Of a DNA stretch of 64,000 nt, positions 1 to 8,305 are shown piece after piece. The notes beneath the pieces are model-generated. The model saw only the letters and a program-made list of their open reading frames with translations. It was not told where the DNA came from and made no database searches. Origin of the DNA: JAJYKC01 sp963823105 (GTDB taxonomy: Bacteria; Acidobacteriota; Terriglobia; Bryobacterales; Bryobacteraceae); NCBI GenBank assembly GCA_963823105.1, contig CAWGKC010000005.1, positions 1,364,001 through 1,428,000 on the forward strand, given 5' to 3'. Made by a program: the position numbers and the translations under genes. Within the stretch, counting starts at the first letter, position 1, and every line of letters begins with the position of its first letter.

Positions 1-1
1 G

Positions 2-1150
2 CCGAACAGCGGCACCCTCTATGCGCAAAGTATTCTTCGGGAGTTGCTGCGCGAATTCCCGGACAGCGCGGCGGCGCATCATTATTGGATTCACGCCGTC
101 GAATCCAGCCCGCATCCGGAGTGGGCCATCGAGAGCGCGGAGAAGTTGGGGAGGCTGGCGCCGGGTTCGGGCCACATGGTTCACATGCCCGGGCATATTT
201 TCTACCGCACAGGCGACTACGAGCGCGCGCGCCAATCGTTTCTCGCCGCCATGCGCGTCGACGAAGCCTACATGGCCAGCCAGAAGCTGACTCCGCGCGA
301 GGACTGGAACTACTCTCACAACATCAGCTACATGATCGCCAACTCGGCCGAAGAAGGGCGAAGAGGCGAGGCGTTGGAGTGGGCGGAGAAACTGAAGCCG
401 CTGGCCTACGACGAGCGCGAGAATCCGAATTTCTACATCCTGCAAATCGCCGGGACGCAAGCGCGTTTGGATATCCGTTTTGGCGATTGGAAGCGGGTGA
501 GGGAGCATCCGGTGGAGTTCGGCGTGGCGGAAGACAAGCTGCCTGTCTACGCCCTCGCCTATCGCGACGGGCTGGGAATTTACGCCGCGGGGATGGAGGC
601 GCTCGACAAGGCAGACACGGCCGCCGCGGAGACGGAGGCCGACAAGCTGGAGGCGCTGCTGTGGCGGCTTTCACGCGAGAAGGAGGGCGGGGAAGAGAAG
701 AAGGAAGAGGAGAACCCCTCGGCCGAGGCGTTGAAATACGGAACCTCGTCGGTAGTGAAACTATTGAGCGTGGCCTCGAAGGAGCTGCGCGGAAACATCG
801 AGAGCGGGGAAAACCGCTTCGACCGCGCCCGGGTTCTGCTGGAGGAAGCCGCGAAGGAAGAGAAGAAACTGGGCTACGCCGAGCCGCCGCGTTATTCGCG
901 TCCGGCGTTGGAGTCGCTGGGTTACGCCTGCATTCGCGCGGGCAAATATGGCGAGGCGCGGGAGGCCTTCGCGAAAGTGCTCGCCGAACGGCCGAAGTCG
1001 GGTTTCGGATATTACGGCATCGCCCTGGCCTGGGAAAAGGAAGGGAACCGGGCGGAGGCGGCCAAGGCCTACGCGGAGTTTCGCCAAGCGTGGAAATACG
1101 CCGATCGCGATTTGCCGGAGACGATCCACGCGGCGCGGGCGGTTCGTTAG
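2..1150 (+). CDS. TPR-repeat protein, 5' end outside the window
   Basis: The frame is open from base 2, so the gene begins upstream; a TTG at 44 is only the first possible start inside the window and is unlikely to be the true one. The visible part holds helix-turn-helix repeats of TPR type, including a segment around residues 45-75 (HMPGHIFYRTGDYERARQ) and a clear C-terminal repeat near residues 300-345 (GYACIRAGKYGEAREAF, then GIALAWEKEGNRAEAAKAY). A charged Glu/Lys-rich stretch lies between them. Such proteins act as scaffolds; the partner is not evident. The gene ends 4 bases before the convergent cysE stop. Confidence 0.8.
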   Translation, partial: PNSGTLYAQSILRELLREFPDSAAAHHYWIHAVESSPHPEWAIESAEKLGRLAPGSGHMVHMPGHIFYRTGDYERARQSFLAAMRVDEAYMASQKLTPREDWNYSHNISYMIANSAEEGRRGEALEWAEKLKPLAYDERENPNFYILQIAGTQARLDIRFGDWKRVREHPVEFGVAEDKLPVYALAYRDGLGIYAAGMEALDKADTAAAETEADKLEALLWRLSREKEGGEEKKEEENPSAEALKYGTSSVVKLLSVASKELRGNIESGENRFDRARVLLEEAAKEEKKLGYAEPPRYSRPALESLGYACIRAGKYGEAREAFAKVLAERPKSGFGYYGIALAWEKEGNRAEAAKAYAEFRQAWKYADRDLPETIHAARAVR

Positions 1151-1154
1151 ACCG

Positions 1155-1805
1155 CTACCGTTCGACGCGGTCCACCGCAAGCTCGCGCACGCGCGCCTCC
1201 AGTTCCTCCACGCGCCGGGCCAAATCTTCGATCAACTGGCCCTCGGGATCTGGCAGGTGTCCGTGCTGCAGATTATCTTCCACCTCTCCGCCGCGGCTGC
1301 GGACAATACGGCCCGGCACGCCGACGACGGTGGAATGATCCGGAACGGGGCGGATGACCACCGATCCCGCTCCGATGCGTACATGGTTGCCGATGACGAT
1401 GTTGCCCAGAATTTTCGCGCCGGTACCCACCACGACATGATCGCCCAGCGTGGGGTGCCTTTTTCCGCGCTCGTGTCCGGTGCCGCCGAGGGTCACGCCC
1501 TGGTAGAGCAGCACGTCGTCGCCGATTTCGGCCGTCTCGCCGATGACGATTCCCATGCCGTGGTCGATGAAAAGCCGCCGGCCGACTTTGGCGCCGGGAT
1601 GGATCTCGATGCCGGTGAATGCCCGCGCGATCTGGGAGAGAAGGCGCGCCGGAAAAAAGAGACCTGCCCGGTAGAGCCGGTGCGCGAGCCGGTGCGCCAG
1701 AACCGCGTGGAGCCCGGGGTAACAGAACATGACTTCCAGAACGCTCTTGGCCGCCGGGTCGGCCCTGAAAACGGTATCGATCTGTTCGCGCAATCCTCGA
1801 AACAT
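1155..1805 (-). CDS. cysE: Serine O-acetyltransferase
   Basis: It makes O-acetylserine from serine and acetyl-CoA, the first step of cysteine synthesis in the cytoplasm. The 216-residue protein has an N-terminal helical part with the family signature YPGLHAVLAHRLAH, followed by a left-handed beta helix of hexapeptide repeats with the catalytic region around IDHGMGIVIGETAEIGD and GVTLGGTG. The length matches the short EpsC/CysE form rather than the longer enterobacterial one. A C-terminal tail after GVPGRIV is Glu/Arg rich. The gene stands alone and is convergent with the TPR gene to its left. ATG at 1803-1805 is the only good start. Confidence 0.95.
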   Translation of the reverse strand: MFRGLREQIDTVFRADPAAKSVLEVMFCYPGLHAVLAHRLAHRLYRAGLFFPARLLSQIARAFTGIEIHPGAKVGRRLFIDHGMGIVIGETAEIGDDVLLYQGVTLGGTGHERGKRHPTLGDHVVVGTGAKILGNIVIGNHVRIGAGSVVIRPVPDHSTVVGVPGRIVRSRGGEVEDNLQHGHLPDPEGQLIEDLARRVEELEARVRELAVDRVER

Positions 1806-1867
1806 TTTTCTTCGCGCGCCGCCCGCGTCCTTCCGATTATCGCCCGCCGCGCTATACTTTTGGATTC

Positions 1868-2302
1868 ATGCGTCACCCTCTAGGATTCGCGTTCGCGCTG
1901 GCCGTTTTGACGAGTACGGGGTGTTCTTCCTCCTCCGATTCCCCGATGAAGCCGGTGCCGGTCCACACCACCGCGACGAACTCGAACAATCCGGTGGCGA
2001 AATTCATCGAAGTGTTCGGATTCCGCATCGTCGAGAAATCGGCCGGAAAGATCAACATCACATTTGGCGTGGTGAACCACTCCGACGCCGACATCGGCGG
2101 ATTGGAGCTGCTGGTGAATCTTCGCACCACGGCCGGGAAGCCGGACGATCCTCCGTTGTTCACCTTCCCGGCGAAAGTGGGCGACATCGGCCCCAATCAA
2201 ATGAAAGACGTGACGGTGGAGACGCAGACGAAGCTGCGCGTCTACGAATTGCCGGACTGGCAATTTATCAAGGCCGATTTTTCCGTAACCGCTCCGCAAT
2301 AA
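1868..2302 (+). CDS. Small lipoprotein, FxLYD-like fold
   Basis: The 144-residue product begins with a lipoprotein signal whose lipobox reads LTSTGC, so it should be lipid-anchored at Cys19 in the cell envelope. The rest is one beta-rich domain (KINITFGVVNHSDADIGG, later GPNQMKDVTVETQTKL) of the kind seen in FxLYD or DUF4352 proteins, where an unfolded linker joins the anchor to an Ig-like domain. Function is not known. It is divergent from cysE, with 62 bases between the two starts that must hold both promoters. Confidence 0.7.
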   Translation: MRHPLGFAFALAVLTSTGCSSSSDSPMKPVPVHTTATNSNNPVAKFIEVFGFRIVEKSAGKINITFGVVNHSDADIGGLELLVNLRTTAGKPDDPPLFTFPAKVGDIGPNQMKDVTVETQTKLRVYELPDWQFIKADFSVTAPQ

Positions 2303-2501
2303 TCGCCAGCGCCGGCAGGATAATTCTTAATCCGGATGTTGCTATCCTGATCGAAGTAAGCGTTGCCGGGCCATCCGGAGGTCCGGTGAAAGTGTATCTT
2401 CCCGCCACAATATTGTGGCCGAAGAGAACCATCGAGGGGCGCGGTATCGGGGAATTCAGGCGGTTTCCTGGAATGGCGATGAATCTGCTTTTGAGTGTGG
2501 A

Positions 2502-2519
2502 CGGAGGAACCCTCCTCCG
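2502..2519. promoter_or_regulatory. GC-rich hairpin in the leader of the 2597 gene
   Basis: The 294-base gap between the lipoprotein gene and the next start has no convincing gene. It contains a stem of seven pairs (CGGAGGA / TCCTCCG) with a four-base loop. There is no T-tract after it, so it is a poor intrinsic terminator; it could be a leader structure. I see no riboswitch that I can name. The likely ribosome binding site (AGGAG) for the downstream gene begins near 2577. Confidence 0.25.
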
Positions 2520-2596
2520 GTGACAACGCCCGCATCACCGGATTCCCGCGCCCAATCTTACCCCGTGATTCCATTTAGGAGCGATCGAGAACATTT

Positions 2597-4333
2597 ATGA
2601 ATATTCGAGCGATTTTCGTTACCACGGCGATGGCGCTGGCCACGAGCGCCACGCTGGCCGCCGCCCCGCAATTGCGGCTGACCGCTACGGCATTGGGACC
2701 TTTGACGGTCGCCGCCGGCCAGAACGGCCCGGCGCAAAGTGTGGGCGCCGCCAACATCGGCGACGGCGCGTTAAGCCTGCAATTGTCTTCCTCGGTGACC
2801 TGGCTTGCGGCCAGCGCCGGAGCGTCTCAATCCTGCGCTCAATATAAAACGTGCATCCCGGTGAACATCGCGCTGCAGACCTCCAGCCTCGCCGTGGGAA
2901 CCTATACCGGAACGGTTACCGTCGCCGATCCCGGCGCCATCGACGCCCCGCAAACCATCACCGTGACGGTCCAGATCGGCAGCGCGATTCCGGCTTCGCT
3001 TCAGTTCTATCTGGCGCCCGGGACCTCCGCCTCTCAAACGTTTTCGGCGGGCAGCGGGGCAAAAGTGACCACTACTACACCCTGGCTCTCCGTGGGTCAG
3101 ACCGGCGGCGGCACGTATTCTTTCACGATTCCGTATCACGTAACCGCGACGGCCGCGGCGGGCATGGCCGTCAATACCTATACGGGAACCGTTGCCGTTG
3201 CCGGATCGGCGATCCCGACGGACAATAAAACCGTGAATGTGACGCTGAATGTCACTTCGTCGCCGATCGCGCAGCCAAGCGTTTCCGTTCTCAATTTGCG
3301 ATTGGCGGCGAACAGCATTAAACAGACGGTCCCTGTGAACATCGCCAACAGCGGCATGGGCACGCTCGCGGTGAGCGGGGCGACGGCCGCGGCCGCTAGC
3401 GCGGGCACCTGGCTGAGCGCCACCGTGACGGGAAACGTGGTTTCAATCACCGCCGATCCCACCAGCCTCGCTCCCGGCGCCTATACCGGCACGGTGACCG
3501 TGGCCTCGAATGCCGTGAACCCGGTTGCGATTCCCGTGAATTTGGAGATTGACGCGCAGTCGCCGCCGGTGGCCAACTTCGAGGGCGTCGTCAATAACGC
3601 GACGTTCGTTCCCGGCCAGTCGGTGGCGCCGGGTGACATCATCGCGATTTTCGGCGATCAATTCGTGTACAGCACTCCTCTTTACGCGGCCGCCACGCCG
3701 CTGCCCACGACACTCGGTACTTCTTCGACCGTCCAAGTTCTGGTGAACGGCCAGCCGGCGCCGCTGTATTTCGCCAGCTACGGGCAGATCGACTTCGAAA
3801 TGCCGAACGAAACGCAGACCGGCCAGGCCCTGGTGCAGGTGGTGCGCGGCGGGCAGGCGGGCAACCAGATCGCGGTGCAAGTGGCGAAGAATCAGCCACG
3901 CATTCTGCCATTCGCCGTGGGCAATTTCGGCATCGTCCAAAACGCTACGGAAAAAGGATTCGCGGTCTCGGCGGCGGCCGGCGCCGCGCTGGGACTTCCC
4001 GTAGTGCATCCGGCGAAAGCCGGCACGGACTTCATCACCATCTACGCCATCGGCCTTGGGCCGACATCTCCCATCGTACCCACCGGCACGGCGGCCACGT
4101 CCACGCCGCTGGCGAACACGGTCATTCCGACGACCGTCACCTTCTCGTCGGGCGACCCATTTTCACCGCTCGTCAACGAACCGGCCAGTTTCTCCGGACT
4201 CGCTCCTTCGTTCGTCGGCCTCTATCAGGTGAACGTCCAGGTGCCCGCCAACGCTCCAAAAGGAGACAGCGTGCCGATGTTCCTCACCGCCGGAGGGGTG
4301 ACCAGTAATATCGTGAATATCGCCATTCAGTGA
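2597..4333 (+). CDS. Secreted protein with BACON-like repeats and Solibacter C-terminal domain
   Basis: The 578-residue product has a Sec signal peptide (cleavage near residue 23, after ATLA-AA). Two or three Ig-like repeats follow, each ending in a motif such as VGTYTGTVTV or PGAYTGTVTV, typical of BACON-like modules. The last 240 residues match the Solibacter-type domain TIGR03437: FEGVVNNATFVPGQSVAPGDI, then VLVNGQPAPLYFASYGQIDF, then GLYQVNVQVP near the end. The domain is found in large paralogous families in this phylum and its role is unknown; export and surface display are inferred. The stop overlaps the next gene's GTG start (GTGA), so the two are translationally coupled. Confidence 0.85.
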   Translation: MNIRAIFVTTAMALATSATLAAAPQLRLTATALGPLTVAAGQNGPAQSVGAANIGDGALSLQLSSSVTWLAASAGASQSCAQYKTCIPVNIALQTSSLAVGTYTGTVTVADPGAIDAPQTITVTVQIGSAIPASLQFYLAPGTSASQTFSAGSGAKVTTTTPWLSVGQTGGGTYSFTIPYHVTATAAAGMAVNTYTGTVAVAGSAIPTDNKTVNVTLNVTSSPIAQPSVSVLNLRLAANSIKQTVPVNIANSGMGTLAVSGATAAAASAGTWLSATVTGNVVSITADPTSLAPGAYTGTVTVASNAVNPVAIPVNLEIDAQSPPVANFEGVVNNATFVPGQSVAPGDIIAIFGDQFVYSTPLYAAATPLPTTLGTSSTVQVLVNGQPAPLYFASYGQIDFEMPNETQTGQALVQVVRGGQAGNQIAVQVAKNQPRILPFAVGNFGIVQNATEKGFAVSAAAGAALGLPVVHPAKAGTDFITIYAIGLGPTSPIVPTGTAATSTPLANTVIPTTVTFSSGDPFSPLVNEPASFSGLAPSFVGLYQVNVQVPANAPKGDSVPMFLTAGGVTSNIVNIAIQ

Positions 4334-5511
4334 CCGAGCGCCTCTACTATCACGACAGCTACCTCACCGGATTCCGGGCTCGCATCGTCGATGTGGGCCC
4401 GGATCGCCTTTCCGTCTATCTCGACCGGACGGCGTTCTACCCCGCCTCCGGCGGCCAACCCGCCGACTGGGGAACGGTGGGCGGCATCGCCGTTTCCGGC
4501 GTTGTCGACGAAGGTGAGCGCATCGCCCATATTCTCTCGTCGCCTCTCCCGGAAGGTTTGGAAAACGGGCCCGTCGATTGCGCCGTCGACGCCCGCCGCC
4601 GCGCCGATCACAGGGAGCAGCATACCGGCCAGCATCTGCTTTCGGCCGTGATTCTCGAAACGATGGGCGCCGAAACCGTCAGCTTCCACCTTGGCGGGGA
4701 GACTTCGACCATCGACGTCGCGCGCGCTGCGTTTTCAGCGGACGAGATTCAAGGCGTCGAGGAGCGGGCGAACGCCGTCGTCCGCGAGAATCGGCCGGTC
4801 ACGGTGACGTTCAGCGACGCTTCTGGCGATCTTGGGCTGCGGAAGGCCACCGAGCGCACAGGCGCGATCCGCGTCGTAACGATCGAGGACTTAGACCGCA
4901 GCGCCTGCGGGGGAACCCACGTGCGGCGCACCGGGGAGATCGGCGCGATCCTGATTCGAAAGCTGGAAAAGGTCCGCGGCAACACCCGGGTCGAGTTCGT
5001 CTGCGGAGGCCGCGCCGTGGTGTGCGCCCGCCGCGATCACGGCGCGTTAGCGTCGATCGCCCGGCTCTATTCCGCTCCGCTTGAAGAGGCGTTCGCGCAC
5101 GCGTCCGCGCAGCGGGATCGTTTGGAGGAATCGGAGAAAGCGCGCAAGGCGATGTCGGCCGAGCTCGCCGCCGCGCGCGGCCTTCGCGCTTACGCGGAAA
5201 CCGCGCCCGGAGCCGACGGCATCCGGCGCCTCCGCGTCCGTGTCCCCTCCTTCACCGAGGACACCCGAACGGAAGCGATGAGCTTCACCGGCAGTCCCGG
5301 CGCGGTTTTCCTGGCATTGGCGGAAAATCCGCCGTCCGTTCTTTTCGCCGCCTCCGAGGGATGCGGAGTTCACGCCGGAGATCGGTTAAAGCGGGCGCTG
5401 GCCACGCTCGGCGGACGCGGCGGCGGTAACGCCCGCGTGGCGCAGGGGAGTTTGCCGGAAATCGCCTCGCTCGCGCGGGTGGAGGAACTTCTGGGCGGCT
5501 CGCAAGGCTGA
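4330..5511 (+). CDS. AlaX-type alanyl-tRNA editing protein, long form
   Basis: This is a free-standing editing protein that hydrolyses mischarged Ser- or Gly-tRNA(Ala). The 393-residue product carries the zinc-binding motifs of the AlaRS editing domain, HxxxH in EQHTGQHLLS near residue 98 and CxxxH in ACGGTHV near residue 195. A coiled-coil stretch (EEAFAHASAQRDRLEESEKA) and a DHHA1-like C-terminal domain with GGRGGGN follow. There is no aminoacylation domain. The start is GTG within GTGA of the previous stop; no ATG fits better. About 300 bases of its 3' end are repeated at 7347-7663. Confidence 0.9.
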   Translation: MTERLYYHDSYLTGFRARIVDVGPDRLSVYLDRTAFYPASGGQPADWGTVGGIAVSGVVDEGERIAHILSSPLPEGLENGPVDCAVDARRRADHREQHTGQHLLSAVILETMGAETVSFHLGGETSTIDVARAAFSADEIQGVEERANAVVRENRPVTVTFSDASGDLGLRKATERTGAIRVVTIEDLDRSACGGTHVRRTGEIGAILIRKLEKVRGNTRVEFVCGGRAVVCARRDHGALASIARLYSAPLEEAFAHASAQRDRLEESEKARKAMSAELAAARGLRAYAETAPGADGIRRLRVRVPSFTEDTRTEAMSFTGSPGAVFLALAENPPSVLFAASEGCGVHAGDRLKRALATLGGRGGGNARVAQGSLPEIASLARVEELLGGSQG

Positions 5512-5558
5512 AGAGCCGCGGGACGTTTGCCGCCTCCATTGTGTAAATCAGATTTTTC

Positions 5559-6107
5559 TTGACGAGTTCGCGGAGTCGTGGTAAACATTCCTTGGGAGTA
5601 ATACCATGCGTCTTCTCTTCTCTTCTCTCCTCTCCTCTCCTCTCCTCCATCGTCCTGTGCGTAGCGTTGTCCCGGAGCGCGCCGGCAATGCAGTCGGGAA
5701 ACCAATCGCTTCTCCCGCCAGGATCGATCGACGGAGCTACTAATCCCGAGTTAATTCCGGACGTGGTCGCCTTCAGGCTTTTCTTTTCGGCCGTCGCGGA
5801 GACTGCCTCGCCGTCGGCGACACAGATGGCAAAGCAGGACGCCAAGTTGCGGCCCATCGAACTGTCGGACGCTGACAAGGGCGTCTTGGTTATCGCGCTG
5901 GCCCAGTTTAAGGCGAACCTCGTGAAGGCACAGACGTCGCACACGCCGCTAAAAACCTATCTGGACGATACCGCCCAATCCACAATCCAGTCGCTAGTCT
6001 CGAGCATGAGCGCCGACGGCTTCCAGCGCTTGGAGGCGTACGTGCGCGCCGAGAAACGATTCATGAAACGGGCGCTCTACCCGCAGATGGACAGCCATAA
6101 CCACTGA
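5559..6107 (+). CDS. Small exported protein of unknown function, probably phase-variable
   Basis: As sequenced, the main frame reaches back only to TTG codons at 5559 and 5592. A better start, ATG at 5606 with GGGAG about 7 bases upstream, lies in another frame. Seven pentanucleotide units sit just after that ATG. One more unit (5 bases) would join the ATG to the body and give a normal signal peptide beginning MRLLFSSLLSSPLL and ending near SRSAPA. The mature part starts near MQSGNQ, has a segment IDGATNPELIPDVVAFRLFF that I associate with acidobacterial secreted families, and a helical C-terminus. It is the first gene of a three-gene cassette. Confidence 0.6.
   Translation: MTSSRSRGKHSLGVIPCVFSSLLSSPLLSSIVLCVALSRSAPAMQSGNQSLLPPGSIDGATNPELIPDVVAFRLFFSAVAETASPSATQMAKQDAKLRPIELSDADKGVLVIALAQFKANLVKAQTSHTPLKTYLDDTAQSTIQSLVSSMSADGFQRLEAYVRAEKRFMKRALYPQMDSHNH
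5611..5645 (+). repeat. Pentanucleotide tract, 3 x TCTTC then 4 x TCTCC
   Basis: Seven tandem 5-base units lie 2 bases after the ATG at 5606, inside the signal-peptide codons. Loss or gain of a unit changes the reading frame. Adding one unit, or losing two, puts the ATG in frame with the downstream body. Confidence 0.85.
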
Positions 6108-6121
6108 AAGGATCCGCGAGT

Positions 6122-6829
6122 ATGACAATTTTTCTGAAATGCATCAGTTTCGCTCTGATCGGCATCGGCGTTGCCTCGGCGCAGCAGCCTTTTGTCGACA
6201 TTTATACAAACGTGTCCGTCGACTCCGACGTTACAACGTCCTACGCCACCGGCGTCATGCAGGTCGATATGGCTAACAGCTCCTACTGCAGTATTCATCC
6301 CTATCTCTGCACCGGCGCGACGCACACGTACACCCAAACCGTGACGATCAAGAGCCCCAGCGGCAGGACCGGATCATGCGGTTTCAACAGTCAATATCCC
6401 GCGATGACCACCGTTAATCTGCAATGTGAAGCGGTTCTCGGCTTCGACGGAGAGTTGGGGAGTTATTCGGTCGAGAACTTACAGCGAGCTAATTGCACCA
6501 TCGCCGGGCAGTTTATTTATTCCGTATTCAGTGGAGGCGTTTCTTTCGAATATTCCACTACGGCTTACAAGAACGCCGGCGCCGTGAGCGGCGGATCGGT
6601 GTATACCTATTACCCGAGCGATATTGGGTGCCAATGCTCGTGTAGAGGAGCGAATGACATCACAAGGCCGGGCGCCGCCGAGTTCTGGGAAACGGTTCTC
6701 TATTTTACAAAGCTCAATGGGGTCTTAGCGTGCGAGCCGCGATTCCTTGGTGGTGCTGGCAACCCGTCCTCAAATCCAGTTTCCTGCGGCGACACTTCGT
6801 TTGGAATCGGGGGTTTAACCGGCAAATAG
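6122..6829 (+). CDS. Small exported Cys-rich protein, unknown function
   Basis: The 235-residue product has a clean Sec signal (MTIFLKCISFALIGIGVASA, cleavage before QQ). The mature chain is rich in Ser, Thr, Tyr and Gly and has about ten cysteines, including a CQCSC cluster near residue 178, which suggests disulphide bonds in the periplasm or outside. I do not recognise the family. It lies 14 bases after the previous gene and 21 before the next start, so the three are probably one transcript. Base composition is less GC-rich than the flanking housekeeping genes. Confidence 0.6.
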   Translation: MTIFLKCISFALIGIGVASAQQPFVDIYTNVSVDSDVTTSYATGVMQVDMANSSYCSIHPYLCTGATHTYTQTVTIKSPSGRTGSCGFNSQYPAMTTVNLQCEAVLGFDGELGSYSVENLQRANCTIAGQFIYSVFSGGVSFEYSTTAYKNAGAVSGGSVYTYYPSDIGCQCSCRGANDITRPGAAEFWETVLYFTKLNGVLACEPRFLGGAGNPSSNPVSCGDTSFGIGGLTGK

Positions 6830-6850
6830 AATACGCTGGAGGCAGTGGCC

Positions 6851-7324
6851 ATGGCTCAGTCTAGATTAGGATCAGTCGTCTCGATGGCGATGCCGGCGTT
6901 AGTCATACTTTCGTTGATTGGCTCCGGTTGCGGTTACGCCCCTGCCCCGCGCGGCAAACTGATGGAAGCCGCGACGCAAGCGATGGAGCTTTGGAAGCAC
7001 GGACAGTTTGAGAGTATGTACGGCTCCGCGGACCGGACCCTGGAGGGCCCGATGTCCAAGGCGCAGTGGGCGGATACGATTAAGATAATCGAATCTACAG
7101 CGGGAAGGCCAGTCTCCTATCGGATCGAAGGAATCCAGTCGTTGGAACCTAGGCCCTTAGGGCTGCTTCTCTTTCCGAACAGGAGGTGGGGCGTGATGGT
7201 TTCCGTCACCTTTGAGAAAGCACAGGCAAAGGTAAGGTTCGATTTCTGGGACGTGAATGGCAAGATGAAGCTCTGCTTTCTTAACTTTCAGCAGGAATCG
7301 GGCGGACCCCAAGGCAGCGGCTAG
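6851..7324 (+). CDS. Small lipoprotein, unknown function
   Basis: I chose ATG 6851 over GTG 6845. The 157-residue product has a hydrophobic signal ending in LSLIGSGC, a lipobox, so it is likely lipid-anchored. The mature part (ATQAMELWKHGQFESMYGSAD, then SVTFEKAQAKVRFDF) has the helix-plus-sheet pattern of small NTF2-like domains (DUF4019/DUF3887 type), which is only a resemblance. It is the last gene of the 5.5-7.3 kb cassette; right after its stop the repeated AlaX tail begins. Confidence 0.6.
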   Translation: MAQSRLGSVVSMAMPALVILSLIGSGCGYAPAPRGKLMEAATQAMELWKHGQFESMYGSADRTLEGPMSKAQWADTIKIIESTAGRPVSYRIEGIQSLEPRPLGLLLFPNRRWGVMVSVTFEKAQAKVRFDFWDVNGKMKLCFLNFQQESGGPQGSG

Positions 7325-7346
7325 ACGGACCGGGCTCGGAAATAGT

Positions 7347-7663
7347 GCGCTTATTCGGAAACCGCTCCGGATTCCGATGGCATCCGGCGGAGGCGCGTCC
7401 GCGTCCCCTCATTCACAGAAGAAACCCGCACGGAGGCGATGAGCTTCACCGCCGGCCCCGGCGCGGTTTTTCTGGCCTTGTCCGAAAATCCGCCGTCCGT
7501 TCTTTTCGCCGCGTCGGAGGGATGCGGAGTTCACGCCGGAGACCGGTTGAAGCGGGCGCTGGCGGCGCTCGGCGGACGCGGCGGCGGGAACGCCCGCGTG
7601 GCGCAGGGAAGCTTGCCGGAGTTGTCCTTGCTGAATCGCGTGGAAGAGCTGCTGGTCGATTAG
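7347..7663 (+). pseudogene. Duplicated 3' end of the AlaX gene
   Basis: About 105 codons without a start codon of their own repeat the end of the AlaX gene (5186-5490): both encode TRTEAMSF, FAASEGCGVHAGDRLKRAL and GGRGGGNARVAQGSLPE. By eye the copies agree at roughly 85 percent of bases, without a gap over the first 300 bases. The last 15 codons differ (NRVEELLVD against ARVEELLGGSQG). An ATG at 7439 could give a 74-residue peptide, but a domain fragment is unlikely to be functional. The copy closes the cassette at 5512-7346. Confidence 0.85.
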
Positions 7664-8232
7664 CCGTTCTCGGAAAGCTGCCTCGCGACGTCATAGCGCA
7701 GCCGGACGACGCCGTCGGCGTACTTCCTTGCCAAGCGCAAGCGCAGCGGCACATCGCGATAGGCGGGAGCGATCAGTGGAACGCCCTCGCCGATGAGGGT
7801 GGGGATGACGTGAATGTCGAACTCGTCGATCTCGCCGGCGTCGAGGAACGAGGCGATCAGCTCGCCACCGCCCATCATCCAGATATGTTTTCCCGGGGCG
7901 GCGCGCAGACGCTGCGCGAACGCCTTTACCGGCTCCGACACAAATTCCACCCCTGGCGCGGCCCGTTTCGGAGGCTTCCGCGAGAACACGTAGTTGTCGA
8001 GCTTCGTGTCGAACATCTCGCCCTTCGTGCCTTTCTTCTTGTAATAGGCAAGAAGCCAGTCGTAGGTCTTGCGTCCCCAGAGGATGGTGTCAATCGCCTT
8101 GTAGAACGCCTTCATCCCATAATCGATGGTGTCCGGCCGGCGATTCAGCCATTCGACATCCCCGCCCGGCCGGGCGATATAGCCGTCGGCGCTTGTCGCG
8201 ATATAGACGATGATCTTTCGCGGTGCGTTCAT
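7660..8232 (-). CDS. RibD/DHFR-like reductase family protein
   Basis: It belongs to the RibD C-terminal/dihydrofolate reductase superfamily, NADPH-dependent cytoplasmic reductases of mostly unassigned substrate. The 190-residue protein begins MNAPRKIIVYIATSADGYIA, the family's first strand and loop, and has WGRKTYD near residue 70 and the cofactor-binding IWMMGGGELIASFLDAG near residue 125, followed by VIPTLIGEGVPL. The longer frame upstream (to 8289) lacks homology, so I chose the ATG at 8230-8232. Its stop overlaps the AlaX-tail fragment by four bases. Confidence 0.85.
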   Translation of the reverse strand: MNAPRKIIVYIATSADGYIARPGGDVEWLNRRPDTIDYGMKAFYKAIDTILWGRKTYDWLLAYYKKKGTKGEMFDTKLDNYVFSRKPPKRAAPGVEFVSEPVKAFAQRLRAAPGKHIWMMGGGELIASFLDAGEIDEFDIHVIPTLIGEGVPLIAPAYRDVPLRLRLARKYADGVVRLRYDVARQLSENG

Positions 8233-8305
8233 GACAGAATCTCCGGCGCGGCGGCGATCGAATAGGACTGCGGCGGCGCGCCCCCACATGATCGACCGAA
8301 TCCGG

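Noticed and set aside
1729..2523. A 264-codon + frame over cysE and the lipoprotein gene
   Set aside because: It overlaps two genes with clear signatures and shows no homology.
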